Under the pieces are notes generated by a model. The model did not search any database. It was not told the origin of the DNA and was given only the letters and a program-made list of their open reading frames with translations. Shown piece after piece: positions 36,689 to 44,025 of a stretch of DNA of 44,025 nucleotides. How positions within the stretch are numbered: position 1 is the first letter of the stretch; every line of letters starts with the position of its first letter. The translations under genes were made by a program, and so were the position numbers. Source of the DNA: an uncultured Senegalimassilia sp. (lineage in GTDB: Bacteria; Actinomycetota; Coriobacteriia; Coriobacteriales; Eggerthellaceae); NCBI GenBank assembly GCA_934630815.1, contig CAKTWI010000019.1:1-44025 (forward strand). The letters run 5' to 3'.

Positions 36689-36710
36689 ACTATACCGGCC
36701 GATGTTGAAG
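36689..36710 (-). promoter_or_regulatory. Promoter of candidate small RNA 2
   Basis: On the - strand, CTTCAA (36705-36710), 10 bases, then TATAGT (36689-36694). Identical layout to the promoter of candidate small RNA 1, with a shared TCG in the spacer. Confidence 0.5.
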
Positions 36711-36935
36711 CGGGCGTGTCCGGGGAGTGGCTTTGGGGTGATGCGCTCGTGAACGGAATGTGAATGCCCAGGAGACGCCGTTACCGTTCCGTTGCCAAGC
36801 AGACGGGAACATGGTGGTAAAACAGCGGTTTTCCCTGATGAAAGCAGATGTTCTCTTCCCGTAACCTTGTGAAGCGCGGGCGTGGGGCGCGCTTGTGTGC
36901 CTGCGATGCCCCTTTGCCTGGCTCCTTGGGCCCTT

Positions 36936-36944
36936 TGGTATCAT
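36936..36944 (+). promoter_or_regulatory. Extended -10 promoter for the methyltransferase-like gene
   Basis: TGGTATCAT fits TGnTATnnT, 24 bp before the start. TTGCCT (36914-36919) could be the -35, with 19-bp spacing. Confidence 0.5.
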
Positions 36945-36967
36945 GTTCAGGTCGAAAGGAAACATCC

Positions 36968-37867
36968 ATGCCTGATATCCAGCTGCGGTTCCACCGCGAT
37001 ATGCTCGTGCTGTCCAGCCCCGTCGCCCCCGTGCTCGCGCGCCAGGGGTTCGAGTTCGACGGCGATGTGGAATATGCCACGCTTATGGAGCCGGAGGCCG
37101 TCGAGGACGCCCTTCGCCTGAACCTCATGGCGGGCGTGCAGTGCCTTGTCACCGAAACGACCGGCATGACCCCGGCGCGCCTGGCGCATCGGGGCATGGC
37201 CGAGCGCCTGCCCGAGCTTGCCCGCGCCGCCGTCGCGTACGCCGCGAAGCTGCGCCCTCAGCATGTGCTGGTGGAGCTTGGGCCGTGCGGTTTGCCGCTC
37301 GATGCGTCCAGCAAAGCGTCGCTCAACGAGAACCGCGACCAGTACGCCCGCGCGGCGCGCGCCTTCGAGGGCCTTTCCCTTGACGGCTTCTTCTTGAACG
37401 GGTTCTCCAACCCAAGCGACCTGAAGTGCGCGCTTATGGGCTTGCGCCAGGTCAGCGGCCTGCCCGTGTTCGCATCCGTGAACGTGGGCGCCGACGGCAT
37501 GCTGGCGGACGGCAGGCATGGCTTCGACGAGGCGCTCGACGTGATGGCCGAGTTCGAGGCGAGCGTGGCCGGCTTTTGCACGCAGGCTCCCGTCGAGCGC
37601 GCCTGCGAGCTCGCGCAGCAGGCGGCGAAGCTGCCCCTGCCCGTGCTCGCGCAGCTCGACGTCGTGTGCCACGATCCCCGTCAGCGTCAGGCAACGCCGG
37701 AAAACCCGTACCATCGCCCCGACGTCATGATGGAGGCGGCCCAGCATCTTCGTGCGGCCGGCGCGCAGTTCCTGCGCGCAATCGGCCAGGCCACGCCCGC
37801 CTATGCCGGTGCCCTGGTTGCGGCAACCGAAGGCCTCGATGCGCATCGACCCGACGTGGAGGCGTAG
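36968..37867 (+). CDS. Homocysteine S-methyltransferase-like protein lacking zinc cysteines
   Basis: A TIM-barrel protein of 299 residues resembling the homocysteine-binding half of methionine synthase and its relatives. The N-terminal LVLSSPVAPVLARQG region, the TETTGMTPARL segment and VLVELGPCG follow that family. Of the three zinc-binding cysteines, one may remain (C204 in VAGFCTQAP), but the paired Cys of the GGCCGTTP motif is replaced by I272-G273 in RAIGQATP. Classical zinc-dependent thiol activation is therefore unlikely; substrate unknown. ATG 36968 has AAAGGA upstream; the 40-codon extension upstream has no support. Probably cotranscribed with the next gene. Confidence 0.75.
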   Translation: MPDIQLRFHRDMLVLSSPVAPVLARQGFEFDGDVEYATLMEPEAVEDALRLNLMAGVQCLVTETTGMTPARLAHRGMAERLPELARAAVAYAAKLRPQHVLVELGPCGLPLDASSKASLNENRDQYARAARAFEGLSLDGFFLNGFSNPSDLKCALMGLRQVSGLPVFASVNVGADGMLADGRHGFDEALDVMAEFEASVAGFCTQAPVERACELAQQAAKLPLPVLAQLDVVCHDPRQRQATPENPYHRPDVMMEAAQHLRAAGAQFLRAIGQATPAYAGALVAATEGLDAHRPDVEA

Positions 37868-37872
37868 CCGCT

Positions 37873-38139
37873 ATGGCGAAGCTTGCGATGAACACGCGCC
37901 GCAGCGAGCATTACGGCCAGCTGCAGCGCGTCGTCGATTCGGTGTTCGCCGACGGCGGGAAGTTCGTGCGGCGACTCGACGTGGTCGTCACGGCCGAGTC
38001 GTTCGACCTGCCCGACGACCTCGACGAGATCATCGCCTTGCTGCCGCCGGGCACCTATACGCGCCAGCGCCTGTGCGATCAGCTGAACTCGGCTATCGGC
38101 GGGCATGCTTGGGGTCAGGTGTACGGCACGGTGGAATAA
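37873..38139 (+). CDS. Conserved-looking 88-residue protein of unknown function
   Basis: Begins 5 bases after the methyltransferase-like gene. The product is soluble and mixed alpha/beta in character: an amphipathic helix (SEHYGQLQRVVDSVF), a strand (FVRRLDVVVTA), an acidic turn (DLPDDLDEI), and a helix with YTRQRLCDQLNSAI. No catalytic motif is visible and I do not recognise the family. Tight spacing suggests it works with the upstream protein. A GAGG about 10 bases upstream may serve as ribosome site; the longer open frame from 37426 is overlap with the upstream gene. Confidence 0.7.
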   Translation: MAKLAMNTRRSEHYGQLQRVVDSVFADGGKFVRRLDVVVTAESFDLPDDLDEIIALLPPGTYTRQRLCDQLNSAIGGHAWGQVYGTVE

Positions 38140-38149
38140 CGGTTCTTGC

Positions 38150-38179
38150 GGGGCCGCGTCCCGGTTCGGGCGTGGCCCC
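38150..38179 (+). terminator. Terminator-like hairpin before mscS
   Basis: A 12-bp stem with two G-T pairs and a CGGTTC loop, with only a weak T stretch behind it (TGGTTT). Confidence 0.65.
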
Positions 38180-38221
38180 GTGGTTTGAAGCGGGTCATCC
38201 CGCGGAAGGGGCTTTCCTTAT

Positions 38222-38986
38222 ATGGAGGATTTCGAGCACGGCATCATATCGGCGGTGGGCAACGCGTGGCTGGGCACGCTCATAACCGCCGTAGTCATCA
38301 TCGTGATCACGGCGGTGGTGGGGCATCTGCTCACGAAGTTCCTGCGCCGTGTGCTCAACTACTCCGACGATCTGCCCTCGTCGTCGATCTTCATCAACAT
38401 CGGGCGCGCCATCGTGTGGGTGGTGGGCGGATCTGTCGTGCTGTCCACGTGCTTCGGCGTGGACGTGTCGGCGGCCATCACGGCGCTGGGTATCGGCGGT
38501 ATCGCCATCTCGCTGGGCTTCCAGGACACCATCTCCAACCTCATCGGCGGCGTGCAGGTCAGCCTGCTGCGTATCGTATCGCCGGGCGACAACATCTCGG
38601 TCGGCGGTGCTGCGGGCGTTGTGAAGGACGTGAACTGGCGCCATACCACCATCACCAACTCCAAGGGCGAGACGGTGGTCATCCCCAACTCCATCATCAA
38701 CAAGACGTCGCTCGTGCACCTGCCGCCCACGGGCAAGGTGACGCTTTCTCTGGTGGTAGAAGGCGCCGGCGAGGACCTTGACGAGAGGGCCGGGCTCATC
38801 GAGCAGGCGGCGCTCGCCGCGGCGCGTCGGGTGGGCGCGGTGGAGGCGGCCCCGCGCCTGTGGTTCACCGAGGTCGTCGACGTCGGTTTCGCCGGGTCGC
38901 TCATCTTCACCATGGCAAGCGGCGAAGACGCCACGCCGGCGAAGGATGCCGTGTTGCGAGCCATCGCGCCTCTGACCAGGCAATAG
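38222..38986 (+). CDS. Small-conductance mechanosensitive channel (MscS family)
   Basis: Osmotic safety valve, 254 residues. Three membrane helices (about residues 12-38, 57-80, 82-115). The pore helix ITALGIGGIAISLGFQDTISNLIGG has the Gly/Ala packing pattern of MscS TM3, and the beta domain follows with VSPGDNISVGGAAGVVKDV and VIPNSIINKT. Start ATG 38222 has GGAAGGGG about 11 bases upstream. A strong terminator follows. Confidence 0.92.
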   Translation: MEDFEHGIISAVGNAWLGTLITAVVIIVITAVVGHLLTKFLRRVLNYSDDLPSSSIFINIGRAIVWVVGGSVVLSTCFGVDVSAAITALGIGGIAISLGFQDTISNLIGGVQVSLLRIVSPGDNISVGGAAGVVKDVNWRHTTITNSKGETVVIPNSIINKTSLVHLPPTGKVTLSLVVEGAGEDLDERAGLIEQAALAAARRVGAVEAAPRLWFTEVVDVGFAGSLIFTMASGEDATPAKDAVLRAIAPLTRQ

Positions 38987-39007
38987 ACGGAAATCTCATA
39001 TGAATGG

Positions 39008-39053
39008 GCCGAGGGCTCCGGAGGCAGATGCTTCCGGAGCCCTCGGCTGTTTT
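39008..39053 (+). terminator. Rho-independent terminator after mscS
   Basis: A 15-bp perfect lower stem (39008-39022 with 39033-39047), loop, then TGTTTT. Confidence 0.9.
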
Positions 39054-39213
39054 GCGCTTTGGAGGGGCTGTGCTCGTTCGTTTCGGCGATGTCTGCGCCG
39101 TCCCCTCGCCTCGATATGTTCGGGCGGGTCCTGGCGTCTGCCTCGTTTCGCCTGCGGGCGTGCGAGTTTCGCAAATCGCCTGCTCTTTCGCCTTGTCCGT
39201 GCGACAGGCCCAG

Positions 39214-39303
39214 GTAAAGCGCTCGCGGCGAAGCGGGCGGTTTGTAAAGCGCCCCGGTCCGGCTTGTAAACCGCGCGTAAAACCCTGTCACGCTTCGGTC
39301 ATG
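39214..39303 (+). promoter_or_regulatory. Phased repeats upstream of pstS, candidate PhoP (Pho box) operator
   Basis: GTAAA occurs at 39214, 39244, 39266 and 39277, then GTCA at 39287 and 39298; the last four starts are 11, 10 and 11 bp apart, about one helical turn. AAAACCCTGTCAC (39279-39291) resembles half of a classical Pho box. A possible -10 (TACTAT, 39342-39347) lies 40 bp downstream with no good -35, as expected for an activated promoter. The rest of 39054-39402 holds no gene. Confidence 0.5.
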
Positions 39304-39402
39304 GACTGCGCTTGCGGCGGTGTGCTCGCCGACGGAGCGCGTACTATCCCCACCTGCAAGCTCGTTTTGCATGAGAAGACATCCGAAGGGAGTATACGTA
39401 CT

Positions 39403-40347
39403 ATGCAGGGTTCTTACATCAGCCGCCGCAGCTTCATCGGCATCGCCGGCATGTCCGCGTTGGCCGTCGCCGGTTTCGGCCTGGCAGGTTGCTCGGGTTC
39501 CAACGGCGGCTCCGCCGAATCCGGTAACGCCGCCTCCGGTAAGAAGGCGCTTTCCGGCACCATCACGGCGGTGGGCTCCACCGCGCTGCAGCCGCTGTGC
39601 GAGGCGGCCGCGGAGCAGTTCATGGAGGAGAACCCTGGCGTCCAGATCATCGTCCAGGGCGGCGGTTCCGGCCAGGGCGTCACGCAGATCGCCCAGGGTG
39701 CGGTTCAGATCGGCAACTCCGACGTGTTCGCCGAGTCCAAGCTGAAGGATTCCTCCGACATCTCCAAGATCGCCGATAACAAGGTGTGCATCGTCGGCAT
39801 GGGCCCGATCGTCAACGCCGACGTCACTATCGACGACATCAAGCTCGAGGACCTGAAGAAGATCTTCACGGGCGAGATCACGAACTGGAGCGAGGTCGGC
39901 GGCGCCGATTCCCCGATCACCGTCATCAACCGCGCTTCCGGCTCCGGCACGCGCGCCACGTTCGAGGACGTCGTCCTGGCAGGTACGAAGGTGCCCGATT
40001 CCTTCAAGCCGCAGGAGCAGGATTCCTCGGGCACTGCCGCCAAGATGGTCGCCAGCACCCCCGGTGCCATCTCCTACGTGGCCTTCTCCTACTTCGACAG
40101 CAGCTTCAAGGCCCTCAAGGTCGACGGCGTGGAACCGGATGCGCAAAACGTCGAGGACAACTCCTGGAAGATCTGGTCCTACGAGCATATGTACACCGCT
40201 GCCAGCCCCGACGAGGCCACGAAGGCGTTCCTCGAGTACATGATGGGCGAAGAGGTGCAGGGCGGCCTGGTGGAGCAGCAGGGCTACATCCCCATGTCCG
40301 GCATGAAGGTGGAGAAGGACGCTTCCGGCAAGGTTTCCAACAAGTAG
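39403..40347 (+). CDS. pstS: Phosphate ABC transporter substrate-binding protein PstS
   Basis: High-affinity phosphate-binding lipoprotein, 314 residues. The N-terminus has a twin-arginine motif (SRRSFIG, residues 7-13), a hydrophobic stretch and a lipobox LAGC with C30, so it is probably a Tat-exported lipoprotein. Binding-loop segments: AVGSTALQPL, GGGSGQGVTQIAQG, IGNSDVFAES and RASGSGTRATFED. A long upstream open frame exists, but ATG 39403 follows GAAGGGAG by 10 bases and starts the signal peptide. First gene of the pst operon. Confidence 0.95.
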   Translation: MQGSYISRRSFIGIAGMSALAVAGFGLAGCSGSNGGSAESGNAASGKKALSGTITAVGSTALQPLCEAAAEQFMEENPGVQIIVQGGGSGQGVTQIAQGAVQIGNSDVFAESKLKDSSDISKIADNKVCIVGMGPIVNADVTIDDIKLEDLKKIFTGEITNWSEVGGADSPITVINRASGSGTRATFEDVVLAGTKVPDSFKPQEQDSSGTAAKMVASTPGAISYVAFSYFDSSFKALKVDGVEPDAQNVEDNSWKIWSYEHMYTAASPDEATKAFLEYMMGEEVQGGLVEQQGYIPMSGMKVEKDASGKVSNK

Positions 40348-40398
40348 GTTCGCCATACCCGCATCGAGTCAACTAGTTTCGAAAGGAGACGCGCGCAT

Positions 40399-41316
40399 AT
40401 GGCCTTGATGGCGAAAGCACGCGTCGAGCGGGTCGGTCAGGGCGTCACGGGCGCGTGCATCGCGCTCGTGACGCTTCTTGTCGTCACGCTTGTCGCCATG
40501 GTCGCCGGACGCGGTATCGCAACGTTTACCGCCGACGGGATCGACCTCGGTTCGTTTTTGACGGGGACCACATGGAACCCGCACCAGGAGGACGCGAACG
40601 GCATGCCCACGGTGGGCGCGCTCCCCATGATCGCGGGCTCGTTCTCCGTCACGCTGCTGTCGACGCTGTTCGCGTTGCCCATCGCGTTCGGCAGCGCCAT
40701 CTTCGTGGTGGAGGTGGCCCCGCGCTTCGGGCGTCGCGTGTTCCAGCCGCTCCTTGAGCTTTTGGTGGGCATCCCGTCGGTGGTCTACGGCCTTATCGGC
40801 CTGACGATCATCGTGGCCTGGGTGCGCGATGCGGCGGGCGCCATGGGGCAGACCATCACCGGCTTCGGCATCTTCTCGAGCGCCGTGGTGCTGGCCATCA
40901 TGGTCTTGCCGACTATCACCAGCCTGTCCATCGATGCGCTGGCCGCCGTGCCGCACGAGTATCGCGAGGGCAGCTACGCGCTGGGCTGCACGCGCTGGCA
41001 GACCATTTGGAACGTGGTGCTCAAAAGCGCGGTGCCGTCGTTGATGACGGCGGTGATCTTGGGCATGACGCGCGCCTTCGGCGAGGCCTTGGCGGTGCAG
41101 ATGGTCATCGGCAACGCTATCCAGATGCCCGCGGGTTTGTTCACGCCCGCTTCCACGCTGACCAGCGTGCTGACCATGGGCATGGGCAACGAGGCCATGG
41201 GAACGGTCTACAACGACGTGCTCTGGTCGCTGGCGCTGCTGTTGTTGGCCATGTCGCTCGCGTTCATCATGATCATCCACCTCATCGGACATAAAGGGGC
41301 GGCAAAACGTGGCTAA
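40399..41316 (+). CDS. pstC: Phosphate ABC transporter permease PstC
   Basis: One of two membrane subunits of the Pst importer, 305 residues and six helices. The ABC-permease EAA-type loop is seen in HEYREGSYALGCTRWQTIWNVVLKSAVPS. LLELLVGIPSVVYGLIGL is a PstC/PstA signature. AAAGGAG lies 10 bases before ATG 40399. The stop overlaps the pstA start by 8 bases. Confidence 0.95.
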   Translation: MALMAKARVERVGQGVTGACIALVTLLVVTLVAMVAGRGIATFTADGIDLGSFLTGTTWNPHQEDANGMPTVGALPMIAGSFSVTLLSTLFALPIAFGSAIFVVEVAPRFGRRVFQPLLELLVGIPSVVYGLIGLTIIVAWVRDAAGAMGQTITGFGIFSSAVVLAIMVLPTITSLSIDALAAVPHEYREGSYALGCTRWQTIWNVVLKSAVPSLMTAVILGMTRAFGEALAVQMVIGNAIQMPAGLFTPASTLTSVLTMGMGNEAMGTVYNDVLWSLALLLLAMSLAFIMIIHLIGHKGAAKRG

Positions 41317-42226
41317 CTTCGATATGTCGGCGCACGTGCGCCGCATCAACCGGCAGGATCGCATCGCCACCGGCGTGCTGGTGGGCATCGCCGCCTTCGT
41401 CATGCTCATGCTCGCGGCCATCGTGATCTACATCCTGGTGGCGGGCGCGCCGAAGCTGTTCGACCTGAACTTCCTTACTGGCAAGCCCCAGCAGTTCAAG
41501 GAAGGCGGCGGCATCGGCCCCGAGCTGTTCAACAGCTTCTACCTGCTGATCCTCACGCTGCTCATCAGCGTGCCGCTATCCTTGGGGGCGGCCATCTTCC
41601 TGTCGCAGTATGCGCCCGACAACGCGGTCACGGCGATCGCCAAGACCGCCATCGAGACGCTGTCCAGCTTGCCGTCGGTGGTCGTGGGCCTGTTCGGCTT
41701 CTTGTTCTTCGTGCTGTACATGGGCTGGGGATTCTCCATCATCGCCGGCGCGGTGGCTCTGACCATGTTCAACATCCCCATCCTGGTGCGCGTCATCCAG
41801 CAGGCGCTCGAGGACGTGCCGCGCAGCCAGCGCGATGCAGGCCTTGCCATGGGTCTGACGCGTTGGGAGACCACCATCCACGTGCTGCTTCCCGCCGCCA
41901 TGCCCGCCATCGTCACCGGCGTGGTGCTCTCCGCGGGCCGCGTGTTCGGCGAGGCCGCGGCGCTGATCTTCACGGCGGGCCAGTCCGCCCCGGTACTCGA
42001 CTTCACGTGCCTTGACTTCTCCAGCCCCTCGTGTCCGTGGAACGTGTTCCGCCCGGCCGAGACCCTGGCGGTGCATATCTGGAAGATCAACAGCGAGGGC
42101 GTTGTGCCCGACCTGACGGCCATCTCCAACGGCACCGCGGCGGTGCTCATGGTGTGCATCCTGGCGTTCAACATCCTGGCACGCGTGATCGGCAAGTATC
42201 TGGAAAGGAGGCTGACCAGCGAATGA
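41309..42226 (+). CDS. pstA: Phosphate ABC transporter permease PstA
   Basis: Second permease subunit, 305 residues, six helices. It shows ETLSSLPSVVVGLFGFLFFV and the EAA-type loop PRSQRDAGLAMGLTRWETTIHVLLPAAMP. Start is GTG 41309 with AAAGGGG 9 bases upstream. The stop shares bases with the pstB ATG (ATGA). Confidence 0.95.
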   Translation: MANFDMSAHVRRINRQDRIATGVLVGIAAFVMLMLAAIVIYILVAGAPKLFDLNFLTGKPQQFKEGGGIGPELFNSFYLLILTLLISVPLSLGAAIFLSQYAPDNAVTAIAKTAIETLSSLPSVVVGLFGFLFFVLYMGWGFSIIAGAVALTMFNIPILVRVIQQALEDVPRSQRDAGLAMGLTRWETTIHVLLPAAMPAIVTGVVLSAGRVFGEAAALIFTAGQSAPVLDFTCLDFSSPSCPWNVFRPAETLAVHIWKINSEGVVPDLTAISNGTAAVLMVCILAFNILARVIGKYLERRLTSE

Positions 42227-43047
42227 GCAGGGAAAACGAAATGATAGGCGCTTGTGCGCCCCAGGCGGGCGACGGTCGGTCCGACGGTGGGACGCTTCTG
42301 AGCACGCGCGATCTTACCGTATGCTACGGGAGCAACGAGGCCCTGCATCCCACGTCGCTCGACTTCGCGGCGGGGCAGGTGACGGCGCTGATCGGCCCGT
42401 CCGGTTGCGGCAAGTCCACGTTTCTGCGCTGCCTCAACCTTATGAACCGGGAAATCCCCAAGTGCAAGATCGGCGGCGAGGTGCTCTATCATGGCCGCAA
42501 CATCAACACGCGCAAGGAGAACCTGTTCGAGCTGCGCAAATCCATCGGCATGGTGTTCCAGCAGCCCACGCCGTTCCGCAAGTCCATCCGCGACAACATC
42601 CTGTTCGCCCCCAAGCGGCACGGCCTGGTGAGCGGCAAGGAGGATTGCGATGCGCTGGTGGAGCAGAGCCTGCGCGCCGGTGCGCTGTGGGACGAGGTGC
42701 GGGACAAGCTCGACGAGAGCGCCTATGCCCTTTCCGGCGGTCAGCAGCAGCGCCTGTGCATCGCCCGCACGCTTGCCATGCATCCCGACGTGGTGCTGTT
42801 CGACGAGCCGTGCAGCGCGCTTGACCCCATCTCCACCTTCACGGTGGAGGAGACCATCCGCTCCATCGCCGAGTCAGGCATCTGCGCCATCATCGTGACG
42901 CACAACATGGAGCAGGCGACGCGCGTTTCCGACAGCACGGCGTTTTTCTACGTGGGCGATATGGTGGAGACCGGCCCCACCAAGCGCCTGTTCAGCCAGC
43001 CGGAGGATAAGCGTTTGCAAGACTATCTGACGGGAAGGTTCGGCTGA
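42223..43047 (+). CDS. pstB: Phosphate ABC transporter ATP-binding protein PstB (copy 1)
   Basis: ATPase of the Pst importer, 274 residues. Walker [11 protein letters not shown]-loop [15 protein letters not shown], signature [15 protein letters not shown], Walker [14 protein letters not shown] (Cys where most PstB have Thr), and switch His in [10 protein letters not shown] 42223 overlaps the pstA stop, with AAAGGAGG 11 bases upstream. A long frame opening at 42031 is overlap only. A second PstB follows directly. Confidence 0.94.
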   Translation: MSRENEMIGACAPQAGDGRSDGGTLLSTRDLTVCYGSNEALHPTSLDFAAGQVTALIGPSGCGKSTFLRCLNLMNREIPKCKIGGEVLYHGRNINTRKENLFELRKSIGMVFQQPTPFRKSIRDNILFAPKRHGLVSGKEDCDALVEQSLRAGALWDEVRDKLDESAYALSGGQQQRLCIARTLAMHPDVVLFDEPCSALDPISTFTVEETIRSIAESGICAIIVTHNMEQATRVSDSTAFFYVGDMVETGPTKRLFSQPEDKRLQDYLTGRFG

Positions 43048-43051
43048 TCAT

Positions 43052-43858
43052 ATGACCGATTTCGAAAACGAGCAGGGCGCGGCGGTGCGCGATGCGGGCG
43101 CCCAGGTCGACGAGCCCATGATCTCCATTCGCGATTTCAACCTGTGGTACGGCGATTTCCAGGCGCTTAAGGGGGTTACGCTCGACATCCCGAAGAACCG
43201 CGCCACCGCGTTCATCGGGCCTTCCGGCTGCGGCAAGTCAACGCTGCTGCGTACCTTCAACCGCATGTGCGACTTCGTTCCCACCGTGCGCACCGAAGGC
43301 GTCATCGAGGTGGCAGGGCGCGACATCTTCAGCGGCGATGCCAACGAGCTGCGCGTGAGGGTGGGCATGGTGTTCCAGCACCCCAACCCGTTCCCCATGT
43401 CCATCCGCGACAACATCCTGTACGGACCGCGCCGCATGCGCAGGCTCGGGCGCGCCGAGGCCGACGAGCTGGTGGAGAGGTGCCTGCGCGATGCCGGCCT
43501 GTGGGACGAGGTGCGCGATAAGCTGGGCCAATCGGGCCTGGGGCTTTCCGGCGGCCAGCAGCAGCGCCTGTGCATCGCGCGCGCTTTGGCCACGCAGCCC
43601 GAGGTGTTGCTCATGGACGAACCCACGAGCGCCCTCGACCCCATCTCCACGGCGCTCGTCGAGGAGCTGATGGTGCAGCTTGCCCGCGAGCGCACCGTAG
43701 TGGTGGTCACGCATAACATGCAGCAGGCCGCGCGCGTGGCCGACAAGACGGCCTTCTTCTACCTGGGAGAGCTGGTGGAATCCGGGCCGACCAAGCAGCT
43801 GTTCGGCAGCCCCGTGCAGCAGAAGACGAAAGACTACCTGACAGGAAGGTTCAGCTGA
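43052..43858 (+). CDS. pstB: Phosphate ABC transporter ATP-binding protein PstB (copy 2)
   Basis: Second 268-residue PstB, 4 bases after the first. Walker [11 protein letters not shown]-loop [15 protein letters not shown] (the canonical PstB form), signature [15 protein letters not shown], Walker [14 protein letters not shown], switch His in VTHNMQQ. It is closer to textbook PstB than copy 1 at the Q-loop and Walker B. The two are clearly diverged, so this is an old duplication. The stop overlaps the phoU ATG (TGATG). Confidence 0.94.
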   Translation: MTDFENEQGAAVRDAGAQVDEPMISIRDFNLWYGDFQALKGVTLDIPKNRATAFIGPSGCGKSTLLRTFNRMCDFVPTVRTEGVIEVAGRDIFSGDANELRVRVGMVFQHPNPFPMSIRDNILYGPRRMRRLGRAEADELVERCLRDAGLWDEVRDKLGQSGLGLSGGQQQRLCIARALATQPEVLLMDEPTSALDPISTALVEELMVQLARERTVVVVTHNMQQAARVADKTAFFYLGELVESGPTKQLFGSPVQQKTKDYLTGRFS

Positions 43859-44025
43859 TGAAGACCCGTACCCGTTATATCAACAAGCTGGAGGAGCTAG
43901 GGGCGCTGGTCAATCAGCTGTCCGAGAAGACGGTGCTCGATGTTCGGGCCTCGGGCCGGGCGCTTGCCGGCGACGCCGATGCCGCCGAAAGCGTGCTTTC
44001 CGGCAGCAAGGCGGCGCGCAGGCTG
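43858..44025 (+). CDS. phoU: Phosphate uptake regulator PhoU (5' part only)
   Basis: The first 56 codons of a gene running off the window. The protein is helical and starts [24 protein letters not shown], followed by ALAGDADAAESVLSG. This matches the first helices of the PhoU domain, with the GD that precedes the conserved metal-binding acidic motif just beyond the window. The ATG overlaps the pstB2 stop. PhoU restrains Pst transport and the Pho sensor kinase; pst-phoU order is standard. The rest is outside the window. Confidence 0.8.
   Translation, partial: MKTRTRYINKLEELGALVNQLSEKTVLDVRASGRALAGDADAAESVLSGSKAARRL

Noticed and set aside
36000..36700. tmRNA, RNase P RNA, SRP RNA or 6S RNA in the large gap
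   Set aside because: None of the conserved cores of these RNAs is present. The structure is a chain of independent small hairpins with C-rich loops.

Overview
The window is a GC-rich bacterial chromosome segment dominated by housekeeping genes on the + strand. Gene content and style (F-type ATP synthase, tandem YhgE/Pip membrane proteins, a gram-positive-type CcmE/F/A/B/C set with a Cys-type CcmE, PstS as a Tat-type lipoprotein, repeated extended -10 promoters) point to the Coriobacteriia, most likely Eggerthellaceae (Eggerthella/Slackia/Adlercreutzia-like). The genus cannot be fixed from sequence alone. No phage, transposon, CRISPR, tRNA or rRNA was found.

Layout. 1-3499: threonylcarbamoyl-AMP synthase, rpiB, glyA and dCMP deaminase, mostly separated by terminators. 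3598-10706: a complete atp operon (AtpI-like region, then a-c-b-delta-alpha-gamma-beta-epsilon) closed by a strong terminator. 10870-15478: dnaE, then truA coupled to a 53-residue basic protein. 15768-17768 (- strand): asnB. 18128-24093: a PEBP-family protein and two overlapping YhgE/Pip proteins. 24431-29183: uspA, fluC (- strand), an M18 aminopeptidase, degV and a LysR-type regulator. 29474-35014: cytochrome c maturation genes ccmE-F-A-B-C-D without ccmG/H/I. 35105-35926: galU. 35986-36967: a gene-free gap of nearly 1 kb. 36968-38986: a homocysteine-methyltransferase-like protein lacking two zinc ligands, an 88-residue partner, and an MscS channel. 39403-44025: pstS-C-A-B-B and the start of phoU, behind phased repeats that look like a Pho operator.

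The most unusual part is the gap between galU and the methyltransferase-like gene. On the - strand it holds two candidate small RNAs about 400 bp apart. Each has a matching promoter element and a run of hairpins whose loops are C-rich (UCCCC, CUCCUU), ending in a terminator-like hairpin. Such loops are complementary to Shine-Dalgarno sequences, so these look like a tandem family of mRNA-binding regulatory RNAs. The second notable part is the cytochrome c maturation locus: CcmE has Cys in place of the heme-binding His and appears to carry a second, motif-less OB-fold domain, and thiol-handling components are absent from the cluster.

Working together: the atp operon and Ccm locus serve respiratory energy conservation, and the Pst locus serves high-affinity phosphate uptake under probable PhoP control. 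The rest are standalone metabolic, repair, stress and envelope genes.
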